From NCBI RefSeq assembly GCF_006636215.1, contig NZ_VIFM01000018.1, positions 18,365-82,364 on the forward strand: a stretch of 64,000 nt of DNA. The letters run 5' to 3'. The DNA is from Myxococcus llanfairpwllgwyngyllgogerychwyrndrobwllllantysiliogogogochensis (GTDB taxonomy: Bacteria; Myxococcota; Myxococcia; Myxococcales; Myxococcaceae). How positions within the stretch are numbered: the stretch's first letter is position 1; every line of letters starts with the position of its first letter. Shown piece by piece: positions 36,327-45,468 of the stretch. The notes beneath the pieces were generated by a model. That model did not search any database, was not told the origin of the DNA, and was given only the letters and a program-made list of their open reading frames with translations. The position numbers were made by a program, and so were the translations under genes.

Positions 36327-37057
36327 GCGAGCATCGACGCGACGACGAAACGAAGCCCGACGAGGCCACCGTCGAGCGCCTGCGCGCCGCGGTGCGCGAC
36401 GAGGAGCTGGCCGCGAGCGATGAACCGGTGGACGCCGACCTCGTGTGGCGCGCGGTGAGCGGGGAGCTGCCCGTGGAGGAGCGGAAGGCCGTCGTCGCTC
36501 GCGTGGCGGACGACCCCGCCTGGGCCGCCGCGTGGCGACTGGCCCTGGAGTTGACGCGCGCGGCCAGGGAGGCCGAGGCACCGGAGCGTCCCGAGGCGGC
36601 GGGCCCTCACGCGCGGAGGCCGGCCGACGAGGCTCGGGAACGGCGGCGGTTCCGCTTCGCCTGGAGCCGTCCCATGCTGGGCGCGGCGGCGACAGCGGCG
36701 CTGGCGCTGGTCGTGGTGGGGGTCGCGATGAGGGAGGACACCTTGTCTCCCAGGCTGCGCGGAGCAGACCCGTCGGGGCTGGTGTCCCAGGTGCCAGAGG
36801 ACGCACCGCTGAAGCGGGAGGATTGTGTCTTGCGCTGGAGCGGAGGCCCCGCCGGCACGCGCTGGTCCGTGCGGTTGTCCACGGAGGACTTGAGCTGGGT
36901 GCACCGCGCGGACTCGCTGGAGCAGAGCGAGTACCGGGTTCCCGCCTCCGTCCTCGCGCCGTTGGAGTCGGGAACGAAGCTGCTGTGGCAGGTGGAAGCG
37001 CGGTTGCCGGACGGACAGGTGCTTCGCGGCATCACCTTCGTCAATCGGTTGGAGTGA
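36323..37057 (+). CDS. Probable membrane anti-sigma factor
   Basis: Protein of 244 residues with one central membrane segment (MLGAAATAALALVVVGVAM, about residues 113-131). The N-terminal cytoplasmic part is acidic and helical and contains DLVWRAVSGELPVEERKAVVARVADDP, resembling the helical region of anti-sigma factors, but without a zinc HxxxCxxC motif. The external part (EDCVLRWSGGPAGTRWSVRL onward) looks beta-rich and may sense a periplasmic signal. The role is inferred from topology and from the four-base overlap with the sigma-factor gene; the sequence family was not identified. Confidence 0.7.
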   Translation: MSEHRRDDETKPDEATVERLRAAVRDEELAASDEPVDADLVWRAVSGELPVEERKAVVARVADDPAWAAAWRLALELTRAAREAEAPERPEAAGPHARRPADEARERRRFRFAWSRPMLGAAATAALALVVVGVAMREDTLSPRLRGADPSGLVSQVPEDAPLKREDCVLRWSGGPAGTRWSVRLSTEDLSWVHRADSLEQSEYRVPASVLAPLESGTKLLWQVEARLPDGQVLRGITFVNRLE

Positions 37058-37089
37058 TGCATGGGGAGCGAAGTCAGGGGAGGAACGTC

Positions 37090-37647
37090 ATGAAGGCAGG
37101 CATTCAAATGAAGACGCAACGATGGATGCAGGGGGGGCTGCTGGCGCTCGCGGTACTGGTGGGTGGACTGTCTGGACAAGCCGGGGCGCAGGTTCCTCCG
37201 GTGACCACATCGGTGGTGCGGTCCACGCCCATCGCGGGCGAGGCGCGCGACCAGGTGGTGGCCTCGGTGGTGGAGAACGGCGTGCGCACCAGCGTCAATC
37301 AACTGGTGACCCTCCAGCTCGTCAACAGCGTCACCGGCGTCGTGGTGGCGCAGACCCATGGCGTGCTGACCGAGACCACGCCCCTGAGACTGAGCTACCG
37401 CGCGCTGGTCGCCGACACATTGTACGCGCGGGCCATCGCCTATCAGAGCAGCACGCCGCGCCTGGTGGCCATCCTCACCGTGGAGCGCTGGTCTCCGGTG
37501 GCGCCATCCCCGTGGTCCGAGCCGTCCGTCTGCTACTGGGAGCTGGAGCAGATGGAGAAGGATGAGATGCCCGAGCCGGAGCGGCCGACGGTTCCGACAA
37601 CGATGCAGGTGCTCAAATGCATCCCCGTAGTCCACTCAGCACACTGA
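37090..37647 (+). CDS. Exported protein of sigma-factor operon
   Basis: Protein of 185 residues with a typical signal peptide (GGLLALAVLVGGLSGQAGA, cleavage before QVPP). The mature part is beta-rich (VVRSTPIAGEARDQVVASVVENG; SYRALVADTLYARAIAYQ) and contains two cysteines near the end (SVCYWELE, VLKCIPV). No family was recognised. ATG 37090 has GGGGAGGAACGTC directly before it. The 3' end overlaps the start of the CHAT gene by 31 bases, so the two are coupled. Its place between the anti-sigma and CHAT genes suggests an envelope partner of one of them. Confidence 0.68.
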   Translation: MKAGIQMKTQRWMQGGLLALAVLVGGLSGQAGAQVPPVTTSVVRSTPIAGEARDQVVASVVENGVRTSVNQLVTLQLVNSVTGVVVAQTHGVLTETTPLRLSYRALVADTLYARAIAYQSSTPRLVAILTVERWSPVAPSPWSEPSVCYWELEQMEKDEMPEPERPTVPTTMQVLKCIPVVHSAH

Positions 37648-40562
37648 CATCCCCTGTTGTGACGTTCCGGAAGCGACGACCCGAGGGCTGTCACTGGAGC
37701 ATCCTCGCCCTCGCGGCGGGGATGCTCCTCGTCGTGTGTCCGGGTGCTGCTTTCGCGAAGGGCGCGGACCGTCCCCCGCCCCCCACGCTCGTGGAGTGCC
37801 GGGAGCGATTCGAGGCCCATCCGGAGGAGCAGTCCTCCGCGATGTGCTTCTACCAGTGCGCGCAGGCCGCGCCCGCACGCGACACCGTCAGGCGCGAGCT
37901 GAAGGCCCTGATGGAGCGTCATCCCGACAACGGCTGGCTGGCCCTGGTGTCCGGACACGTGGAGTACCTGGCCGACAGGAAGGCCGCGGAGGCGCCCTAC
38001 CACCGTGCCGCCTTGACCTTCCGTCGACTCAAGAACGCGGAGGGAGAGGTGCTGGCCGGCATCAACCTGCGCTCCATCCTCCTGACGATGGGGCGCGGCA
38101 GTGAGGCCCGGGAGTGGACACAACGCGTGGTCGAGGTGGCCCAGTCCTCCGGGCGGGCGGATCTCCACGCGCGCGCGCTCCTCGTCGAGGCCAGTCAACT
38201 CTACGAGGTGGATCAGGACCTGGGCCGGGCCTTTCGCGTCCTCAAGCGCGCCGAGCCGCTCACCTTTCCGGACGGCAGCCCAGGGCTGAAGGCCCAGTAC
38301 CTGACCGTCATGACCGGCGTCAGCGAGCGGCTGGGCAGGCTGGAGGAAGCCACGGAGGCCAACCGCCGCCTGGCGGAGCACGCCCACGACACGCGAGGCC
38401 TCGCCCTGGAGGGGCAGGCGCGGTTCACGCTCGCCAACCTCGCACTGCGGCGGCTGGATAGGGACCGCGAGCCGGGCGGCAAGGTGCGGGTGCTGGCCCT
38501 CGCCCGCGAGGCGCTGGTCGCCGCGGAGAACACGGGGAGCAAGGAGCTGGTGAGTCGCGCGCTGCGCCTGGTCGTGGACGTGCTCGGCCCATCCCCGGAG
38601 GAGCAGCTCGAGGCCGAGGCGCTGCTGGAGCGTTGCATGGAGCTGGCGGAGGAGCTGGACTCCAACCAGCGGCGAATCGCCTGTCTCTGGACGCGCGCGG
38701 AGCGGCGGGCCGGCCAGGACCCCGCCGCCGCGCTCCGGGACTCCGACACTTCGCTGCGACTGGCCTACGCGCATGGCGAGCCGCAGTACCTGGCCCTGGC
38801 CCTTCGCGGCCGAGGCACGGTGGCCTACCGGACACAGCCCCTGCTGGAGGCACTGGTGCATGTCGAGCGGGCCCTGGACGCGGTGGAGGCCCTCCGCCAA
38901 TCACAGACCGATGCCTCCAGCCAGGCGGAGCTGTTCTCGAACTGGGCACGCGACTACCACCGCCTCGCGGGCTGGACGCTGGAGGCGGGCGGCGCGACGG
39001 GAAATGCCGCTGTGTTGCCCGAGCGGGAGGCGCTGCGCAGGGCCTTCGGGGTGAGCGAGCGCCTGCGGGCGCGGACGCTGCTCGACGCCCTCATGGCTTC
39101 CCGTGCGTTGTCTCCGTCCAAGCCCACACCCGAGCGCCAGGAGGTGCAACGGCGACTGACGGCCGTGCAGCGACGACTCCTGGAGCCGAACCTCTCCGCC
39201 CCGGAGCGCGAGAAGACCCTGCGTGAGCTGCAGGCGCTGGAGCACAGCGAGCGCGACCTGCGTCCCGCGCCGCGACACGGCGCGACGGAGTTCGCATCAC
39301 TGGAGGCCGTCGAGCAGGAACTGGCCGAGGACGAGGCCCTGCTGGCCTTCCTCGTGGGCGACGACAAGAACCTGTCCGACGTCTCGGGGGGCGGCGCGTG
39401 GGTGCTGGTGGTGACACGGGGCGGGGCGCGCGCGCACCGCATCCCCGAGCGCGCGCGGCTCGCGCAGGCCGTCACGCTGTTCTCCGGTCTGCTCGAGCGG
39501 CGCGACGGCTCAGAGGTCGGCGCGGCGGCGGCCCTCCACGCGCAACTGATTGGCCCGGCGCTCGCGGCGCTGCCTCCGGGCGTGCGCAAGCTGTTGCTGG
39601 TCCCGGATGGACCGCTGCATGACCTGCCCTTCGCCGCGTTGCGGGAGCGTCCGGGCGACGAGCCCCTGGTGGCGCGTTACGAGCTGGCCCTGGTGCCCTC
39701 CGCCAGCCTGTGGCGGCACTGGCGTCTGGAGTCCCCGCACGACCCCGGGGGAGAAGCCCTGGTGCTGGCGGACCCCGACCGCACCAAGTCTCCCCTGGAT
39801 GGAGCCATCGCCGCGGCGACAGAGCGCGGCGGCGTCTTCGCGGAGGCGGCGCGGCTCGGAGCACTTCCCGAGGCCCGGCGCGAGGGGCATGCGGTAATGG
39901 AGGCGCTGCGCACCACCCAGGTGACACCCCACCTCCTGGTGGGCACCGAGGCCTCCGAGCGCGCCCTCAAGAACACCGACCTCGCGCGCGTGAAGGTGTT
40001 GCATCTGGCGGCCCATGCCGTCGTCGACGCGGAGGCTCCCGAGCGCTCCGCGCTGGTGCTCGCGCCGGGCTCCGACGAGGAGGACGGCATCCTCCAGCCC
40101 CGTGACATCGTCGACCTGCCCCTGAAGGGCGCGCTGGTGGTGCTCTCCGCCTGTCGGAGCGCCTCTGGAGCGGTGCTGGCCGGAGAAGGGGTGCTGAGCC
40201 TGGCGCGCGCCTTCTTCGAGGCCGGCTCGCGCGCGGTGGTGGCCAGCTTGTGGCCCCTGCAGGACGCGGAAGCCGCGGACCTGGTGGAGCGCTTCTACCG
40301 GCACCTGGCCACGGGGGCGAGCACGTCGGCGGCGCTGAGAGCCGCGCAGTTGGAGGCCATCGATGACGGGCTGCCCCCGGCCGCGTGGGCAGGACTGGTG
40401 GTGCTGGGAGATGCGTCGCTCGTGGTCACCTCGCCGCGCGAGGCCCCGGCCCGCTTCCCAGTCGGAGTGGGAAGCAAGGCGGTGCTCGTCATCGCGACGG
40501 CGCTCCTCATCGGCCTCGCGCTCGGGGCCCGCCATCGAACTCGCGGCGGGCCCCGTCCCTGA
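37617..40562 (+). CDS. TPR-CHAT caspase-like protein, membrane-anchored
   Basis: Protein of 981 residues. A signal or anchor segment (ILALAAGMLLVVCPGAAFA) is followed by roughly 500 residues of helical TPR-like repeats. The C-terminal CHAT domain (about 570-940) has the peptidase-fold marks: KLLLVPDGPLHDLPFAALR, His800 in LHLAAHAVV, and Cys846 in LSACRSASGAVLAGEGVLSLARAF (shortened), giving an intact Cys-His dyad. A last hydrophobic segment (AVLVIATALLIGLALGA) and basic tail follow. CHAT proteins are separase/caspase-related proteases used in programmed death and defence. As the last gene of a sigma/anti-sigma operon its output may be proteolytic signalling in the envelope (inference). Confidence 0.88.
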   Translation: MHPRSPLSTLTSPVVTFRKRRPEGCHWSILALAAGMLLVVCPGAAFAKGADRPPPPTLVECRERFEAHPEEQSSAMCFYQCAQAAPARDTVRRELKALMERHPDNGWLALVSGHVEYLADRKAAEAPYHRAALTFRRLKNAEGEVLAGINLRSILLTMGRGSEAREWTQRVVEVAQSSGRADLHARALLVEASQLYEVDQDLGRAFRVLKRAEPLTFPDGSPGLKAQYLTVMTGVSERLGRLEEATEANRRLAEHAHDTRGLALEGQARFTLANLALRRLDRDREPGGKVRVLALAREALVAAENTGSKELVSRALRLVVDVLGPSPEEQLEAEALLERCMELAEELDSNQRRIACLWTRAERRAGQDPAAALRDSDTSLRLAYAHGEPQYLALALRGRGTVAYRTQPLLEALVHVERALDAVEALRQSQTDASSQAELFSNWARDYHRLAGWTLEAGGATGNAAVLPEREALRRAFGVSERLRARTLLDALMASRALSPSKPTPERQEVQRRLTAVQRRLLEPNLSAPEREKTLRELQALEHSERDLRPAPRHGATEFASLEAVEQELAEDEALLAFLVGDDKNLSDVSGGGAWVLVVTRGGARAHRIPERARLAQAVTLFSGLLERRDGSEVGAAAALHAQLIGPALAALPPGVRKLLLVPDGPLHDLPFAALRERPGDEPLVARYELALVPSASLWRHWRLESPHDPGGEALVLADPDRTKSPLDGAIAAATERGGVFAEAARLGALPEARREGHAVMEALRTTQVTPHLLVGTEASERALKNTDLARVKVLHLAAHAVVDAEAPERSALVLAPGSDEEDGILQPRDIVDLPLKGALVVLSACRSASGAVLAGEGVLSLARAFFEAGSRAVVASLWPLQDAEAADLVERFYRHLATGASTSAALRAAQLEAIDDGLPPAAWAGLVVLGDASLVVTSPREAPARFPVGVGSKAVLVIATALLIGLALGARHRTRGGPRP

Positions 40563-40567
40563 CGGGC

Positions 40568-41647
40568 TCAGCAGCCGAACGGCGTCCCGTTGCCGCCCGC
40601 GCTGAAGGGCGTCCAGATGTAGTTCGGGTCCAGCCCCTCATACGACTGCGAGTTGCAGTACAGGTTCGTCTGCTGGAAGTTGATGAAGCAGCCGCCAGCC
40701 AGGCTCGACAGCCAGTTGGTGCGCGTCTTCCAGTCGCTGCACGTGGACACGTGGTGCTGGTGGACACCGTTGTTGTTGAGCGTGGTGGCGCGGCTGTGGG
40801 CCTTGAAGTCGTTGTTCACGTTCACGTAGGGGAAATACCAGACGTGCCCCTGGGGAATGGTCTTCTTGAAGAGAACGCCCCAGTCGCACCAGCTCTTCAG
40901 GCAGTTGCGCTTCTGGATGTCCCAGAAGACGCCGCCGTTGATGGCGCGCACGTAGGCGCCATACCCAATCATGTCCGTTGAAATCCACTCGGTGACCTCG
41001 TCGATGTCCCGGTGCCAGTCCTCGCAGCGGCCCGCGTTGTCGTGCATGGTGCCCTGCCCACCGGCCTTCAAGCCGCCGCACGTGCCCAGGGAGCGCGGTG
41101 CACCCGAGCCGAGGGCCGGCTCGGAGACGGACGGCGACGTGCTGCCCTGCTTCCAGTTGCCAGCGGCGACGACCACGTCGCTGTGGGCCTGGAGCGTGCG
41201 AGGCACCACCGTGCCCGTGGGAGACAGCGCGAGGTAGAGGGCCGCGGGGCTCGCGGCGGCGGACATCTGCGTCATCACCCGGTTGATGGACGTGGTGGAC
41301 GTCTCGGGCCCACCCACGGCGACGGCGATGGACTCTTCGTCCACCTGGATGAACTCGACGGTGACGTCATCGGGGGCCCGGAGCGTGGTCAGCACCGGCG
41401 CGGTGACGGCGTCGCCCGCGGGGCTCTGCACGACGGCGAGCGTCAGCGGCGGCAGACCATCATCCGGGTATTCCGGCTCGGGCGGGTTCGTGACGGACGA
41501 CGCACTGGCACTGTCCAGCGCGGGCGGTGACTCCTCCACGCTTGAGGTCGGGGAATCACAGCCGACGGAAAGAGACCACAGCAGACACAGGGGAGACAGA
41601 CGCACGCCCCAGGACAGGGGGCGACGCGACACGAAGCGAGGGGACAT
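40568..41647 (-). CDS. Lipoprotein of unknown function
   Basis: Protein of 359 residues. The N-terminus LSPLCLLWSLSVGCDSP looks like a lipoprotein signal (lipobox SVGC), followed by a Ser/Pro/Glu-rich linker. The middle (LTLAVVQSPAGDAVTAP to SHSDVVVAAGNW region) and the cysteine-containing C-terminal part, with RCEDWHRDIDEVTEWIS, KRNCLKSWCDWGVLF and GGCFINFQQTNLYCNSQ, show no family I know. Seven or more cysteines in the C-terminal half suggest disulfide bonds outside the cytoplasm. It ends five bases from the convergent CHAT gene. Confidence 0.7.
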   Translation of the reverse strand: MSPRFVSRRPLSWGVRLSPLCLLWSLSVGCDSPTSSVEESPPALDSASASSVTNPPEPEYPDDGLPPLTLAVVQSPAGDAVTAPVLTTLRAPDDVTVEFIQVDEESIAVAVGGPETSTTSINRVMTQMSAAASPAALYLALSPTGTVVPRTLQAHSDVVVAAGNWKQGSTSPSVSEPALGSGAPRSLGTCGGLKAGGQGTMHDNAGRCEDWHRDIDEVTEWISTDMIGYGAYVRAINGGVFWDIQKRNCLKSWCDWGVLFKKTIPQGHVWYFPYVNVNNDFKAHSRATTLNNNGVHQHHVSTCSDWKTRTNWLSSLAGGCFINFQQTNLYCNSQSYEGLDPNYIWTPFSAGGNGTPFGC

Positions 41648-41739
41648 CGAGGCTCCACCACGGGCGCCCGGTCGCCATCATGGCGAGCCAGCCAATCGCG
41701 CCAGTGCCTCCACCCAACGTCCCCCGCGGGGGAATCCCC

Positions 41740-42474
41740 TCACCGATTGAGCAGGCGCGCGAGGAACTCACGGGTGCGCGGGTGCTGGGGCTCGCGCAAC
41801 ACTTGTTGAGGCGGGCCCTCCTCCACCACCTTCCCCGCGTCCATGAACACCACGCGGTGCGCCACGTCCGCCGCGAAGCCCATCTCGTGCGTCACCACGC
41901 ACATCGTCATGCCCTCGCGCGCCAGCTCGCGCATGACCTCCAGCACCTCGCCCACCAGCTCCGGGTCCAACGCGCTGGTCGGCTCGTCGAAGAGCATCAA
42001 CTCCGGCTTCATCGCCAGCGCCCGCGCAATCGCCACCCGCTGCTGCTGCCCACCGGAGAGCTGTCCCGGGTACGCGTCCGCGCGCGAGTCCAGCTGGACC
42101 ATGGCCAGCATGCGCCGCCCCAGGGTCTCCGCCTCCGCGTCCGACAGCCCCAGCACCTTGCGCGGCGCCAACGTCACGTTCTCCAGCGCGCTCAGGTGGG
42201 GGAACAGGTGGAAGCGCTGGAACACCATGCCCACGCGTCGGTGCAGCGCCTGGAGCGCCTTGGGCTCATCACTCACCTGTGTGCCCCCGACGACGACCTG
42301 GCCCTCGGATGGGACTTCCAGGCCGCACAGGCACCGCAGCAGCGTGGACTTGCCACAGCCGGACGGGCCCACGAAGACCACCACCTCTCCGGGCTGCACC
42401 GTGAGGTCCACGCCCTTGAGGACCTCCAGCGCCCCGAAACGCTTGTGCAGATTGCGAACCTCGACGAGCGCCAT
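41740..42474 (-). CDS. Polar amino-acid ABC transporter ATP-binding protein
   Basis: ATPase of 244 residues, normal for GlnQ/HisP-type subunits. Walker A is [11 protein letters not shown], the signature is [15 protein letters not shown], Walker B is [15 protein letters not shown], and the switch histidine lies in [27 protein letters not shown] is typical of the polar amino-acid class. The start at 42474 (MALVEVRN) is the conserved one; the frame continues upstream inside the permease gene. It begins eight bases after the fused binding-protein/permease gene and completes a two-gene importer. Confidence 0.94.
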   Translation of the reverse strand: MALVEVRNLHKRFGALEVLKGVDLTVQPGEVVVFVGPSGCGKSTLLRCLCGLEVPSEGQVVVGGTQVSDEPKALQALHRRVGMVFQRFHLFPHLSALENVTLAPRKVLGLSDAEAETLGRRMLAMVQLDSRADAYPGQLSGGQQQRVAIARALAMKPELMLFDEPTSALDPELVGEVLEVMRELAREGMTMCVVTHEMGFAADVAHRVVFMDAGKVVEEGPPQQVLREPQHPRTREFLARLLNR

Positions 42475-42482
42475 GGCTTTCC

Positions 42483-43976
42483 TCACCCCTGACGGTGGAG
42501 GCGCTTCTCCAGCGCCGAGGCCAGCCGTGTCAGCGGCAGCGTGGCCAACAGATAGAACAACGCGACGAGCGGCCAGACAGCCAGCGGCGCGGCGAGCTGG
42601 CTCGCCAGCTCCTGCCCCGCCCGCGTCAGCTCCGCCATGCCGATGATGGACACCAGCGAGGAGTCCTTCAGCAGCGCGATGCCCTCGTTCGTCAAGGGCG
42701 GCAGCACGTTGCGCACCGCCTGCGGGAGGATGACGTAGCGCATGACCTGCGCGCGGCCCATCCCCAACGCCCGCGCGGCCTCCTCCTGCCCCGCGTCCAC
42801 GGAGGCGATGCCCGCCCGGAAGATTTCCGCCACGTACGCGGCGCTGTTGAGCGTCAGCGCCAGCACCGCCGCCAGCATCGGCGCCAGGTCCACGCCCAAG
42901 AGCTGCGGCAGCGCGTAGTAGATGAAGATGATTTGCACCAGCAACGGCGTTCCACGAAGCCCCTCGACGTACGCGGCGCACAGCCACGCCAGCGGTCGGA
43001 AGCGCACCCGCCGCCCCAGCGCCACCGCCAGCCCCAGGGGCAGCCCGGAGATCAACGCCAGCACGGTGAGCCCCAGCGTCAGGCCCAGGCCCTGAGCGAG
43101 CCGCCAGGTCACCTTGCCCCAGGGCACGGCCTGCGGCGTCGCCTGGGCCTTCTGGGCCGCCTCGCCGAAGTAGCGCTCCTCCAGCGCGGCGAACTTCCCG
43201 CTGTCGCGCAGGCGCTGGAGCGCGGCGTTGACGGCCTCGCGCAGCGCGGGGTCATCCGGCCGCATCGCGATGCCGTAGTGCTCCTCCGTCAGCATCCCGC
43301 CCGCGGCGCGCAGCCCCTGGAAGCCGTGGGCCAGGAAATAGCGCAGCGTCGGCCCATCCCCCACCGCGCCCGCCAGGTTGCCGTTGCGCAGGTCCTGGAG
43401 CGCCAGGTCGATGCTCGGGTACTGCCGCACCTCGATGTCCGGGAACTTCTCCAGCACCAGCGAGGCACTGGTGTTGATTTGAATGCCCGCCGTCTTCCCG
43501 CGCAGGCTCTCGATTCCGGTGACGGCCGTGTCCGCCTCCCGCGCCACCACGAGCTGTCCCGCCGTGTAGTACGGCGCGGAGAAGCCCAGCCGCTGCTGGC
43601 GCTCGGGCGTGATGGTCACCGCCGAAATCACCAGGTCGAACTTCCCCGCCATCAGCGCGGGAAACACCCCGTCGAAGGACGTGTTCGTCCACGCCACCTT
43701 CGCGCCCAGCTCTTCCGCGATGAGCGCTCCCAGCTCGATGTCGAACCCCACCAGCTCGCCGTCCTTCACGGACTCGAACGGCGGGTAGGTGGCATCCGTC
43801 CCGATGCGCAGCGTCCGCCCCTTCCAGTCCCCCCGGGAGCCCGGCGCCTCACCCCGGCCACAGCCGAGCAGCACCAGCACCCCCCACACGAGGCACAGCA
43901 AGGCCAGCCCGGGAGTGTGGGCCTGGCGACACGAAAGGCGGCGGCGCGACATGGAACGAACAGCTCCCATGCCCAA
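42483..43976 (-). CDS. Fused substrate-binding protein and permease of amino-acid ABC transporter
   Basis: Protein of 497 residues. An N-terminal membrane segment ends in LLGCGRG, then a type-II periplasmic binding domain runs from ~50 to 285 ([29 protein letters not shown], shortened; [34 protein letters not shown]). From ~290 comes a HisM/GlnP-type permease with [19 protein letters not shown] and the EAA loop [22 protein letters not shown], which contacts the ATPase. This fused plan is known from GlnP of Gram-positive bacteria. The specific amino acid is not evident. ATG 43952 is an alternative start. Confidence 0.92.
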   Translation of the reverse strand: MGMGAVRSMSRRRLSCRQAHTPGLALLCLVWGVLVLLGCGRGEAPGSRGDWKGRTLRIGTDATYPPFESVKDGELVGFDIELGALIAEELGAKVAWTNTSFDGVFPALMAGKFDLVISAVTITPERQQRLGFSAPYYTAGQLVVAREADTAVTGIESLRGKTAGIQINTSASLVLEKFPDIEVRQYPSIDLALQDLRNGNLAGAVGDGPTLRYFLAHGFQGLRAAGGMLTEEHYGIAMRPDDPALREAVNAALQRLRDSGKFAALEERYFGEAAQKAQATPQAVPWGKVTWRLAQGLGLTLGLTVLALISGLPLGLAVALGRRVRFRPLAWLCAAYVEGLRGTPLLVQIIFIYYALPQLLGVDLAPMLAAVLALTLNSAAYVAEIFRAGIASVDAGQEEAARALGMGRAQVMRYVILPQAVRNVLPPLTNEGIALLKDSSLVSIIGMAELTRAGQELASQLAAPLAVWPLVALFYLLATLPLTRLASALEKRLHRQG

Positions 43977-44070
43977 CTATCCCTGAGGCATCAAGGGTTT
44001 CCACCGGGACCGGACAACCCGTGACAGCCACGCAACTTCCGCCCTCTCCGGGCCGATACTCTTCCACACC

Positions 44071-45429
44071 ATGAAGACCCCCAGCTCCGGCCCCCGCGTC
44101 CAGCCCCGTCCGCTCGAGACCCCCGCCACCCCGGCGCCCGTCCGCAACGAGGTGAAGCCCCAGGCGCCCGTGGTGCGCGGTGACGCTCGCGACGTGTCCC
44201 TGTTCGACACGGGAGCCGCTCGCAAGCCGACGGTGGCGCTGACCACGCCCGTCGCCCCCCAGGGCACGAACGTCGCCCCGGGCACCTACCCCAGCGTCGC
44301 GGACGTGAAGGCCATTGCCTCCATCCAGGACCCGGTGGCGCGCAACTACGCGATTACGCAGGGCTACGCGGACCTGTCCAACGGCCTGGGTCAGATGCTT
44401 GGCAAGGAGAACGCCAACTGGTCCACCTTCGCGACGTGGGCGTCCAAGCAGGCGGGCGTGAGCATCCGCAACGAGGACATGCCCAAGTTCTTCACCGACG
44501 CGCTCAAGGGCGCCGGTGACATGGCCGGTCCGCTGAAGAAGGTGGACGACGTGCTGCGCAAGGTGGGCCTGCCCGCGCTGCCGCTGGCGGACATCGCCGC
44601 GGCGGGCAGCGAGGCGCTCAACAACGTCAGCAAGTCGATTGCCGACGGCAACCAGTTCGTCTTCAACGAGGTGGGCCAGGAGTTCGCCCGCTTCATCGAG
44701 ACCTTCCAGGGCGACACGTCCTACGACGCCGCCAAGACGCAGAAGTACCTGGACGGCTTCGGCAAGGACAAGCCGCTCCTGAAGGAGGCCTTCGGCCACT
44801 ACACCAAGGCCATGTTCGAGAAGGACCCGAACAAGAAGGCGGAGCTGATGCTGCTGGCCAATGACCAGATTGGCCTGCACGAGCAGACGCAGCTCCAGCA
44901 GCACGTGGAGAAGGCGCTCAACGCGCCGGTGAAGGACACCTTCCGGAGCATCCTCAAGCAGAGCATCGAGTCCGGCATCAACGCGCTGCCCTTCCCCGCC
45001 AACCTCGCGGGCAAGGCCGCCCTGAAGACGGGCCTCGTGGACGCGGCGCTCAACCCCCTGGTCGACGCGACGGCCTCCGTGTTCCGCCGGCTCGCCACCG
45101 AGCACATGATGAAGCTCGCGGTGCCGGGCGGCGCGCTGAAGCTGGGCAACGACCTGCCCCCGCCTCCGGGGATGGAGAGCACGCTCTTCCCGCCGCACCT
45201 GCGCGCCATCGAGAACCCGGAGCTGCGCGCCCTGCTGGGCAAGCTGGACTCCAGCTCCGACAGCCTCAAGGGCACCGCGGCCAAGGACTGGAGCAAGCTG
45301 GACCAGCGGATGAACTACATCATCGACCTGTTCCGCACGCGCCAGTCGGACCCGCACCTGTTCGACGCGCCGTTCGGCAAGACGGGCACCACCTACCCGC
45401 TGCCGGCCACCCAGCAGCGCGCGGGCTGA
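44071..45429 (+). CDS. Hypothetical protein, cysteine-free
   Basis: Protein of 452 residues without signal peptide, membrane segment or any cysteine. The first ~70 residues are Pro/Thr/Ala-rich and probably disordered; the rest is largely helical, for example VADVKAIASIQDPVARNYAI and LKEAFGHYTKAMFEKDPNKK, and it ends in a short Pro-containing tail. No domain was recognised. It is divergent from the ABC transporter with 94 bases between and is followed by a strong hairpin. Codon use looks normal for the genome, so it is probably a native gene. Confidence 0.78.
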   Translation: MKTPSSGPRVQPRPLETPATPAPVRNEVKPQAPVVRGDARDVSLFDTGAARKPTVALTTPVAPQGTNVAPGTYPSVADVKAIASIQDPVARNYAITQGYADLSNGLGQMLGKENANWSTFATWASKQAGVSIRNEDMPKFFTDALKGAGDMAGPLKKVDDVLRKVGLPALPLADIAAAGSEALNNVSKSIADGNQFVFNEVGQEFARFIETFQGDTSYDAAKTQKYLDGFGKDKPLLKEAFGHYTKAMFEKDPNKKAELMLLANDQIGLHEQTQLQQHVEKALNAPVKDTFRSILKQSIESGINALPFPANLAGKAALKTGLVDAALNPLVDATASVFRRLATEHMMKLAVPGGALKLGNDLPPPPGMESTLFPPHLRAIENPELRALLGKLDSSSDSLKGTAAKDWSKLDQRMNYIIDLFRTRQSDPHLFDAPFGKTGTTYPLPATQQRAG

Positions 45430-45436
45430 AGTCCCT

Positions 45437-45462
45437 CGGGGCGCCGTCACCTCGGCGCCCCG
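45437..45462. terminator. Perfect hairpin between convergent genes
   Basis: Ten-base arms CGGGGCGCCG (45437-45446) and CGGCGCCCCG (45453-45462) pair perfectly around a six-base loop. It lies in the 39-base gap between two convergent genes and can terminate both. Confidence 0.8.
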
Positions 45463-45468
45463 TCGTCG

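Noticed and set aside
41740..42987. Longer start for the ABC ATPase
   Set aside because: Extension runs through the permease coding region; MALVEVRN at 42474 is the family start.
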